Below, one piece after another: positions 8,569 through 13,597 of a stretch of DNA of 13,597 nucleotides. The notes under the pieces were generated by a model. That model was not told where the DNA came from. It did no database searches and saw only the letters and a program-made list of their open reading frames with translations. A program made the translations under genes and the position numbers. Each line of letters begins with the position of its first letter. Position 1 is the first letter of the stretch. Origin of the DNA: Bacillota bacterium (GTDB taxonomy: Bacteria; Bacillota; Clostridia; Lachnospirales; Lachnospiraceae); assembly GCA_023420935.1 (NCBI GenBank), contig JAEZUR010000152.1, positions 1 through 13,597 of the forward strand. The letters run 5' to 3'.

Positions 8569-9492
8569 ATGGCATATACAAATCAAAGAATTGCGTATGG
8601 TAATACGTTGGTGGAATTAGGAAAAGAAGATAAGAGAATCGTTGTTCTTGATGCTGACCTTGGTGGTTCAACCATGGGAAAGCTATTTGAGGAAGCATAT
8701 CCAGAAAGACATTTTGAGATGGGTATTGCAGAAGCGAATATGACATCAGTGGCAGCAGGTCTGGCACAAACTGGGAAAATACCATTCACGAATTCCTTTG
8801 CTGTTTTTGCAGCAGGGCGTGCTTATGATCAGATACGTCAAACCATATCCATTGGTGAATTAAATGTAAAAATCTGTGGATCATCTTCTGGTATGTCAGA
8901 CTTCGGAGATGGCGCAACTCATCAGGCAGTGGAGGATATGGCTATCATGAGGGCAATCCCTAATATGACCGTAATCTGTCCTGCAGATGCCAATGAAACC
9001 GTGCAAGCAGTAAAAGCAATGATTAATATGAACGGTCCATGCTACCTTAGATTGAACCGAAATGATTATGAAAATGTGACACCAGAAAACAAACCATTTG
9101 AGATTGGAATGCCTAGTATTCTAAAAGAAGGCAGTGAAGTGGTTGTGTTTGCAACTGGAATTATGGTGGGTAAGGCATTAGAAGCAGCAGAAGAAGTAAA
9201 AGATAAGGTTTCCGTTAAAGTTGTTAACGTAAGTACAATTAAGCCAATGAATAAGGAAGCAGTGATTGCCATGGTAAAGGGCTGTAAGGCAGTTGTCACA
9301 GTTGAGGAGCATAATATTGTTGGCGGTTTGGGCAGTGCAATTTCTGAAGTACTGTGTAAAGAATGCAAACCAATTGAATATGTAGGTGTAAATGACACCT
9401 TTGGCAGCAGTGCTCATTGTTATGATGACGTATTAAATTATTACGGACTAACCAAAGAACATATCGTGGAAGCAATTCTAAAGATGGCGTAG
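8569..9492 (+). CDS. Transketolase-like enzyme, C-terminal (pyrimidine-binding) subunit
   Basis: Second half of the split transketolase, 307 residues, starting 16 bases after the stop of the first half with AGGAGG (8555-8560) at ideal spacing. The pair should form an alpha2beta2 enzyme that transfers a two-carbon ketol unit between a ketose donor and an aldehyde acceptor. The pyrimidine-binding domain covers about 1-165. FEMGIAEANMTSVAAGLA contains the glutamate (E55) that activates the thiamine ring, and the segment SSGMSDFGDGATHQAVEDMAI follows. The C-terminal transketolase domain at about 185-305 contains GSEVVVFATGIMV and VTVEEHNIVGGLGSAISEVL. Nothing is truncated. The acceptor and donor cannot be read from sequence. 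The following genes suggest that one product is tartronate semialdehyde or a related aldehyde acid (inference). A 1-deoxyxylulose-5-phosphate synthase role is less likely, because that enzyme is normally a single chain. Confidence 0.92.
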   Translation: MAYTNQRIAYGNTLVELGKEDKRIVVLDADLGGSTMGKLFEEAYPERHFEMGIAEANMTSVAAGLAQTGKIPFTNSFAVFAAGRAYDQIRQTISIGELNVKICGSSSGMSDFGDGATHQAVEDMAIMRAIPNMTVICPADANETVQAVKAMINMNGPCYLRLNRNDYENVTPENKPFEIGMPSILKEGSEVVVFATGIMVGKALEAAEEVKDKVSVKVVNVSTIKPMNKEAVIAMVKGCKAVVTVEEHNIVGGLGSAISEVLCKECKPIEYVGVNDTFGSSAHCYDDVLNYYGLTKEHIVEAILKMA

Positions 9493-9582
9493 AGATAAGC
9501 AGAGCAAGTTGAGACACGCAGAGACACTTTTGAATATAGGCATATTAGCGCCGTTAATGACAGCGATAAGGAGGATAATAAG

Positions 9583-10467
9583 ATGAAAATTGGATTTATT
9601 GGTCTTGGAATCATGGGAAAACCTATGGCAAAGAATCTAATCAAGGCAGGACATGAGTTGGTTGTATTTGATGTTATGAAAGAAAATATGGAAGAGCTGG
9701 TGGCAGCAGGTGCAATTGGAGCAGACTCATCCAAAGCAGTAGCAAAAGAGTGTAAAGTTATTATCACAATGTTACCTAACAGCCCACATGTAAAGTCAGT
9801 TGTTATGGGAGAAGATGGAATTCTAGATGGGGCAAAGGAAGGAACTGTTCTGATCGATATGAGTTCAATCGCACCTCAAGCTTCTCAAGAAATTGAAAAA
9901 GAATGTGCGAAAAAGGGTATTAAAATGATTGATGCACCTGTATCTGGTGGAGAGCCAAAAGCAATCGACGGAACACTTTCCATTATGGTTGGAGGAGATG
10001 AGACAGTCTTTAATGCAGTATATGATATCCTTAAATTAATGGGTTCCAGTGCGGTTCATTGTGGAACCATTGGTGCAGGTAATACCACCAAACTTGCCAA
10101 TCAGGTCATCGTTGCACTAAATATTGCAGCAGTATCTGAGGCATTCATGTTAAGTACCAAAGCAGGTGTAGATCCAATCAAAGTATTTGATGCGATCAAA
10201 GGTGGTCTTGCAGGTTCTACGGTTATGAATGCTAAAATTCCAATGATTACTGAGGGTAACTTTAAGCCAGGATTTAAGATTGATCTTCACATCAAGGATT
10301 TAAACAATGCCTTAGAAACCGGACATCAAGTAGGTGCACCACTTCCATTGACAGCCTCTGTTATGGAAATGCTCCAGATGTTACATGCGGATGGCCATGG
10401 ACAGAATGACCACAGTGGTATCGCAATGTATTATGAGAAATTATCAGGGGATCAAATCCGTAAATAG
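9583..10467 (+). CDS. garR: 2-hydroxy-3-oxopropionate (tartronate semialdehyde) reductase, GarR type
   Basis: NAD(P)H-dependent reduction of tartronate semialdehyde to D-glycerate in the cytoplasm. The 294-residue protein has the Rossmann dinucleotide motif GLGIMG at 7-12, with the start MKIGFIGLGIMGKPMAKNL. It has the substrate-binding DAPVSGGEPKAIDGTLS from 117 and the catalytic lysine K170 in NTTKLANQVIVALNIAA. The C-terminal helical domain contains GGLAGSTV, FKPGFKIDLHIKDLNNAL and LPLTASVMEM. Long stretches match E. coli GarR as I remember it (ITMLPNSPHVK, VLIDMSSIAP, DAPVSGGEPKAIDGTLS), so the specific call is stronger than a generic 3-hydroxyisobutyrate dehydrogenase. AAGGAGG lies upstream. 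A glycerate kinase two genes downstream supports glycerate as product. A shift to a related 2-hydroxy-3-oxo acid remains possible. Confidence 0.9.
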   Translation: MKIGFIGLGIMGKPMAKNLIKAGHELVVFDVMKENMEELVAAGAIGADSSKAVAKECKVIITMLPNSPHVKSVVMGEDGILDGAKEGTVLIDMSSIAPQASQEIEKECAKKGIKMIDAPVSGGEPKAIDGTLSIMVGGDETVFNAVYDILKLMGSSAVHCGTIGAGNTTKLANQVIVALNIAAVSEAFMLSTKAGVDPIKVFDAIKGGLAGSTVMNAKIPMITEGNFKPGFKIDLHIKDLNNALETGHQVGAPLPLTASVMEMLQMLHADGHGQNDHSGIAMYYEKLSGDQIRK

Positions 10468-10483
10468 GGAAGGAGACTTTCAA

Positions 10484-11293
10484 ATGTCAGAGAAATCTTA
10501 CTTAGAGAAATTATTTTCTCTTGAAGGGAAAGTTGTATTATTCACAGGAGCGGCTGGTGGTATCGGAAGTGAACTATGTGAAGGACTAGCTAAAGCAGGC
10601 GCTACGGTTGCGCTTTGCGATATTAATAAAGAGAGTCTAGATGTACTAAAAGATAAAATTGAAGCAGACGGTGGCAAAGCATCCTCCCATGTTTTGAACG
10701 TAATGGACAAAGAAAATATTCTGTCCTGCATAGAAGATATTCACACTACATATGGTCATATTGATGTGCTTGTAAACTGTGCTGGAATTAATAAAAGAGA
10801 AGGTTTTCTGGATGTAGAAGAAGATACCTATGACCGAATTATGTCAATTAATCTTAAGGGTGTTTTCTTAGTGTCTCAAACCGTTGCACATTATATGAGA
10901 AAGCAGAACTATGGAAATATCATTAACATCGGTTCCCATAATACTGGTTGGGTATTGGGAGGCTGTTCCGTGTATGCAGCTACCAAAAGTGGAATCGTAG
11001 CATTTACAAAAGCACAGGCAGTAGAATGGGCAAAATATAATATACGTGCAAACTGCATTAGTCCAGGACATATCCAGACACCACTTACCACAGTAACCTG
11101 GGAACATCCAGAACGTTCGAAATACTTGCTTGACCGAATTGCCATGAATCGCCCTGGCCAACCTGATGATATGGTAGGGGTTTGCGTACTATTAGCATCA
11201 GATGCTTCTACTTATATTACCGGATGTGAGTACCGGGTAGACGGTGGCTGTATTGCAGGTGGACAACCTTGGCCTTTTGATACAAAATATTAA
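10484..11293 (+). CDS. Short-chain dehydrogenase/reductase, polyol or sugar-acid dehydrogenase-like
   Basis: Classical SDR of 269 residues, expected to oxidise or reduce a secondary alcohol of a sugar, polyol or aldonate with NAD(H). ATG 10484 is chosen because GAAGGAGA lies just upstream and the gap to the previous stop is 16 bases; a longer frame from 10385 would overlap garR by about 80 bases. Visible: the nucleotide-binding TGAAGGIG (21-28), D in CDIN, which favours NAD(H), NCAG, structural N123, and the catalytic S151, Y164 and K168 (YAATK). The last segment is YITGCEYRVDGGCIAGG. Overall it resembles KduD, gluconate 5-dehydrogenase and related enzymes; exact substrate unknown. Its position between GarR and glycerate kinase suggests a reaction feeding the same pathway. 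NAD-linked oxidation here and reduction by GarR would balance each other. Confidence 0.88.
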   Translation: MSEKSYLEKLFSLEGKVVLFTGAAGGIGSELCEGLAKAGATVALCDINKESLDVLKDKIEADGGKASSHVLNVMDKENILSCIEDIHTTYGHIDVLVNCAGINKREGFLDVEEDTYDRIMSINLKGVFLVSQTVAHYMRKQNYGNIINIGSHNTGWVLGGCSVYAATKSGIVAFTKAQAVEWAKYNIRANCISPGHIQTPLTTVTWEHPERSKYLLDRIAMNRPGQPDDMVGVCVLLASDASTYITGCEYRVDGGCIAGGQPWPFDTKY

Positions 11294-11343
11294 TGGAATA
11301 AATTTATTCTTATAAAATAAGGGGTTATATTAGGAGGATAAAA

Positions 11344-12468
11344 ATGAAAAAGTGCGTAATAATTCCAGATTCGTTCAAGGGGACAATGAGTTCCATTGAA
11401 ATATGCGATATCATAAGTTCAAAAGTGAAGGAGTTTTATCCAACCTGCGAAACGATTACTGTTCCAGTGGCAGATGGTGGCGAAGGAACCGTTGATTGTT
11501 TTATCCATGCTCTCCACGCAGAGAAAATTCCGGTGCAGGCAACTGGTCCCTATCATGAGCCTTTGGAATGTTATTATGCAAGACACAATCATACAGCTAT
11601 TATTGAAATGGCTCAAGCGGCTGGTCTTCCTCTCGTAGAAGATAGGAAAAACCCTGCGCTTACAACAACCTACGGAGTAGGATTGATTATTAAAAAAGCC
11701 ATTGAAGATGGGTGCACTGACATCATAATTGGGCTTGGTGGCAGTTGTACCAACGATGCTGGAGTTGGTGCTGCATGTGCACTAGGAGTTGAATTTTTTG
11801 ACGAAGAGGGTAATGATTTTCTTCCATGTGGAGAAACTCTATCTAAAATCAAACGAATTGATATCACACAAGCGAAAAGATTCCTTCAAAACTGTACCAT
11901 AACCGCTATGTGTGATATTGATAATCCCATGTATGGTAGCTCTGGAGCAGCCTATATCTTTGGACCACAAAAAGGTGCAGATGATAACATGGTGAAGGAA
12001 CTTGATCATAATCTCTATGAACTATCACAAACAATCTATCATAACCTTGGCATTGATGTATCTGCAATTCCAGGTGCAGGTGCTGCTGGAGCAATGGGAG
12101 CTGGTATTGTGGCTTTTTTTGGCGGAAGATTAAAGTCTGGGATACATACTGTGTTAGATCTGATCCAGTTTGATGAAATGCTTGAACATACAGATCTTAT
12201 ATTTACTGGTGAAGGAAGAATTGATGGACAGAGTTTGAGAGGTAAGGTAGTAATCGGAATCGCTGAGCGCGCGAAGAAGAAAAATATCCCTGTGGTAGCC
12301 ATTGTAGGAGCAATTGGTGAAGACGCGGAGAAATCCTATGATATGGGGGTTAGTTCAATCTTTAGTATTAACCGTTCTGCCATTGACTATGAGATTTCTA
12401 GGCACCATAGCAAGGAAAACCTGGCAGCAACCATAGATTCATTAATGCGCTTTCGAAAAATATGTTAG
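11344..12468 (+). CDS. Glycerate 2-kinase, GarK/GlxK family
   Basis: Phosphorylates D-glycerate with ATP; the bacterial GarK/GlxK family yields 2-phosphoglycerate, which enters lower glycolysis. The 374-residue length is normal. Family motifs are intact: PDSFKGTMSS near the N-terminus, VADGGEGTVD, GLGGSCTNDAGVGAACALG (130-148), CDIDNPMYGSSGAAYIFGPQKGA, PGAGAAGAMGAG, and TGEGRIDGQSLRGKV starting at T288. AGGAGG before ATAAAAATG fixes the start. It is the last gene of the operon, followed directly by a long terminator hairpin. With GarR it forms the lower half of the glucarate/galactarate-type route, but the dehydratase and aldolase of that route are absent here, so the source of glycerate must differ or be encoded elsewhere. 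Confidence 0.93.
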   Translation: MKKCVIIPDSFKGTMSSIEICDIISSKVKEFYPTCETITVPVADGGEGTVDCFIHALHAEKIPVQATGPYHEPLECYYARHNHTAIIEMAQAAGLPLVEDRKNPALTTTYGVGLIIKKAIEDGCTDIIIGLGGSCTNDAGVGAACALGVEFFDEEGNDFLPCGETLSKIKRIDITQAKRFLQNCTITAMCDIDNPMYGSSGAAYIFGPQKGADDNMVKELDHNLYELSQTIYHNLGIDVSAIPGAGAAGAMGAGIVAFFGGRLKSGIHTVLDLIQFDEMLEHTDLIFTGEGRIDGQSLRGKVVIGIAERAKKKNIPVVAIVGAIGEDAEKSYDMGVSSIFSINRSAIDYEISRHHSKENLAATIDSLMRFRKIC

Positions 12469-12471
12469 GAT

Positions 12472-12532
12472 AATAAAAAGTGATATGGCAACACGAACTT
12501 CAACTGTCCGTGCAGCCATATCACTTTTTATT
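12472..12532. terminator. Bidirectional rho-independent terminator between convergent genes
   Basis: The bases 12472-12489 and 12515-12532 form a perfect 18-bp stem, with core GTGATATGGC/GCCATATCAC and outer A/T pairs that serve as the T-run on both strands. An inner CACG/CGTG pairing can extend the structure across part of the 25-base loop. It starts four bases after the glycerate kinase stop and is about 38 bases past the stop of the opposing minus-strand gene, so it should end transcription from both sides. Confidence 0.9.
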
Positions 12533-12569
12533 CATCACACTAGAAAGTTACCAAAGAGTGCTTTCTGTG

Positions 12570-13247
12570 TTATATTGATTCCGTTGTCTTTTCTGGTTTT
12601 TTCTCTGTCTTTTTCTCAGTTGTTTTCTCAGGCTTCTTTGTAGAATGGCTTCCACTAACGTTAAGTGATTTATCAATTAATTTTTCAATGATTACTTTCT
12701 TAATATAAACGTCAAAGCTTAACATACAGATAAAAGAAAACGTTGTTAAAAAGTCTCTTTCTTCCTCTGATTTTACATCAGAAAACGTTTCTCTAGAACG
12801 ACTAAATTTACGAATAACATCTTTTGTTAAGGAATCAACTTGCTCCTTTTCTAAATGAAACACTTCTTCATAAATCTCTTCCAGAGAAATACCGGATTTT
12901 TTATTAAAGAAATTGGTTGTCAGAGGAGTAAATATACTTTGAATATCATTAATGGATAAAATATTTTTGAAATAATAGATGAACACTAATAAGAGCATAT
13001 GCTCTTTGGAATATTTTTTCTTATTCGGAGACGGAAGAAGATTATTTTTGGTATAATTATTAATCATCGTCTTGGTTAACATTTTGTCGTCATCATAACG
13101 TTTGGAAGCTTTTAAATGCTTGTCCATAAATGTTGTAACCTGATCCATATATAAGTCAATATTGGGAATTTCATCTGGTTTAATATAGTCTATTCGCTTT
13201 AGACTATTAATAATCTGCATGATATATTCTTCATTGGTTGCACCCAC
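12570..13247 (-). CDS. DUF1836 family protein, MerR-like N-terminal region (uncharacterised)
   Basis: Conserved Firmicutes protein of unknown function. I prefer GTG 13247 as start (225 residues): GAGGTGAT lies at ideal spacing on the minus strand, and the alternative GTG at 13256 overlaps that site and falls too close to the predicted transcription start. KPDEIPNIDLYMDQVTTFMD followed by the region around MINNYTKNNLLPSPNKKKYS is typical of DUF1836. That second segment resembles a MerR-type helix-turn-helix (Y, LLP, KKY, then LSINDIQSIF), so a DNA-binding role is plausible but inferred. The middle part is helical (LEEIYEEVFHLEKEQVDSLTK). The last ~23 residues are a charged low-complexity tail with KKPEKTTE twice. 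The gene is convergent to the sugar operon, has its own promoter, and is probably functionally unrelated to it. Confidence 0.85.
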   Translation of the reverse strand: MGATNEEYIMQIINSLKRIDYIKPDEIPNIDLYMDQVTTFMDKHLKASKRYDDDKMLTKTMINNYTKNNLLPSPNKKKYSKEHMLLLVFIYYFKNILSINDIQSIFTPLTTNFFNKKSGISLEEIYEEVFHLEKEQVDSLTKDVIRKFSRSRETFSDVKSEEERDFLTTFSFICMLSFDVYIKKVIIEKLIDKSLNVSGSHSTKKPEKTTEKKTEKKPEKTTESI

Positions 13248-13268
13248 TACAATCACCTCACTTTCCTC

Positions 13269-13297
13269 ATTATATAGTATTTAATACTACTTGTAAA
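13269..13297 (-). promoter_or_regulatory. Sigma-A-type promoter of the DUF1836 gene with palindrome in the spacer
   Basis: Read on the minus strand, TTTACA (13292-13297) and a consensus TATAAT (13269-13274) are separated by exactly 17 bases. Transcription would start near 13262, leaving a leader of about 15 bases that just contains the GAGGTGAT ribosome binding site for GTG 13247. The spacer contains the perfect 15-base palindrome TAGTATT-T-AATACTA (13275-13289), which may be a repressor site. Confidence 0.75.
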
Positions 13298-13362
13298 GGG
13301 TTACTTGCCTTGTATTATGGGGTTTTTATAAGGGGTTGTAGGGTGATTTGAAAAATTAGTCA

Positions 13363-13391
13363 TTGTGTTTTAGGGGGATTACTCATATAAT
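13363..13391 (+). promoter_or_regulatory. Possible plus-strand promoter near the right end
   Basis: TTGTGT (13363-13368), a 17-base spacer and a consensus TATAAT (13386-13391) form a plausible sigma-A promoter pointing right, divergent from the DUF1836 promoter. No gene with a convincing ribosome binding site follows within the window, so its target would lie beyond the edge. The -35 is weak and the region is AT-rich, so chance is possible. Confidence 0.4.
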
Positions 13392-13528
13392 ATGTAAGGT
13401 GAAATTTTTATTAAAAGTTAGATGATATATGACTATAAAAAAAGATAGTTCATGTCAATTTGCATTATTTAGGTGGTTGAATGAAGTGATACACAATATA
13501 ATTTGAATCACAACACGCTTTCGCTTGG

Positions 13529-13589
13529 ATGAAGTTCGTAGTGGTACGTAAGTTCCTATAATACAGGAACTAAGTACCAACGACTTCAT
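13529..13589. repeat. Large imperfect inverted repeat (hairpin)
   Basis: The left arm 13529-13557 (from ATGAAGTTCG to GTTCCT) and the right arm 13565-13589 (from AGGAAC to CGACTTCAT) are complementary over about 23-25 positions with a few one- or two-base bulges, around a 7-base loop ATAATAC. No T-run follows in the visible sequence, so it does not look like a simple terminator. It could be a palindromic intergenic repeat, a non-autonomous element end, or a structured leader of the next gene; the window stops too soon to decide. Confidence 0.7.
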
Positions 13590-13597
13590 AACAGTTG

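Larger units (their letters stand above)
13257..13597. other. Gene-free right end of window
   Basis: This stretch holds the minus-strand promoter, a possible plus-strand promoter and the large inverted repeat. The rest (about 13298-13362 and 13392-13528) is AT-rich sequence in which I see no RNA gene, CRISPR array or convincing coding region. One 25-codon frame (13429-13506) lacks a ribosome binding site. Confidence 0.6.

Noticed and set aside
9509..9535. TTGAGA with a poor -10 before garR, as an internal promoter
   Set aside because: The -10 candidate matches consensus weakly, and the genes around it look like one operon.
10385..10483. Extension of the SDR frame into the end of garR
   Set aside because: It overlaps garR in another frame; ATG 10484 has GAAGGAGA at good spacing and gives a normal SDR length.
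9583..12468. Complete glucarate/galactarate degradation cluster
   Set aside because: Only the GarR and GarK steps are present; no dehydratase or GarL-type aldolase is visible.
12537..12566. Second hairpin (AGAAAG/CTTTCT with ACAC/GTGT extension) past the DUF1836 stop
   Set aside because: Short, bulged and without a T-run; the 18-bp hairpin beside it already explains termination.
13429..13506. 25-codon frame after the possible plus-strand promoter
   Set aside because: No ribosome binding site near the ATG and no recognisable sequence; could be chance in AT-rich DNA.

Overview
The window looks like chromosomal DNA from a low-GC Gram-positive anaerobe, most likely a plant-polysaccharide-degrading Lachnospiraceae (Lachnoclostridium/Clostridium phytofermentans-like). 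I infer this from the AT-rich composition, the strong AGGAGG-type ribosome binding sites, the YesM/YesN-type two-component pair next to a sugar ABC transporter, and a DUF1836 gene. The genus assignment is inference.

Layout. Bases 1-732 hold a response regulator (cut by the left edge) and 736-2541 a sensor histidine kinase. After a 209-base leader come a lipoprotein sugar-binding protein (2751-4115), a strong intercistronic hairpin, and two permeases (4204-5097, 5151-5999). No ATPase is present, so the importer probably uses a shared MsmX/UgpC-type ATPase encoded elsewhere. Next is a cytoplasmic GH43 beta-xylosidase-type glycosidase (6054-7640). Five metabolic genes on the same strand follow: a transketolase split into two subunits (7728-8552, 8569-9492), a GarR-type tartronate semialdehyde reductase (9583-10467), a short-chain dehydrogenase (10484-11293) and a GarK-type glycerate 2-kinase (11344-12468). 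A long perfect hairpin (12472-12532) closes the operon and also serves the convergent DUF1836 gene (12570-13247, minus strand). The last 340 bases carry that gene's promoter, a second possible promoter and a large imperfect inverted repeat, but no convincing gene.

How the genes may work together. The sensor and regulator probably detect an extracellular oligosaccharide and switch on the importer. The GH43 enzyme would trim the imported oligosaccharide inside the cell. The five downstream genes are the most interesting part. GarR and GarK need tartronate semialdehyde, yet no GarL-type aldolase, glyoxylate carboligase or hydroxypyruvate isomerase is present. The split transketolase is the only carbon-carbon lyase/transferase here. 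If the dehydrogenase oxidised C4 of a pentonate, a transketolase could move C4-C5 to glyceraldehyde 3-phosphate, giving xylulose 5-phosphate and tartronate semialdehyde. GarR and GarK would then make 2-phosphoglycerate. The scheme is redox-neutral and uses every enzyme, but it is a hypothesis from gene content, not something the sequence proves.
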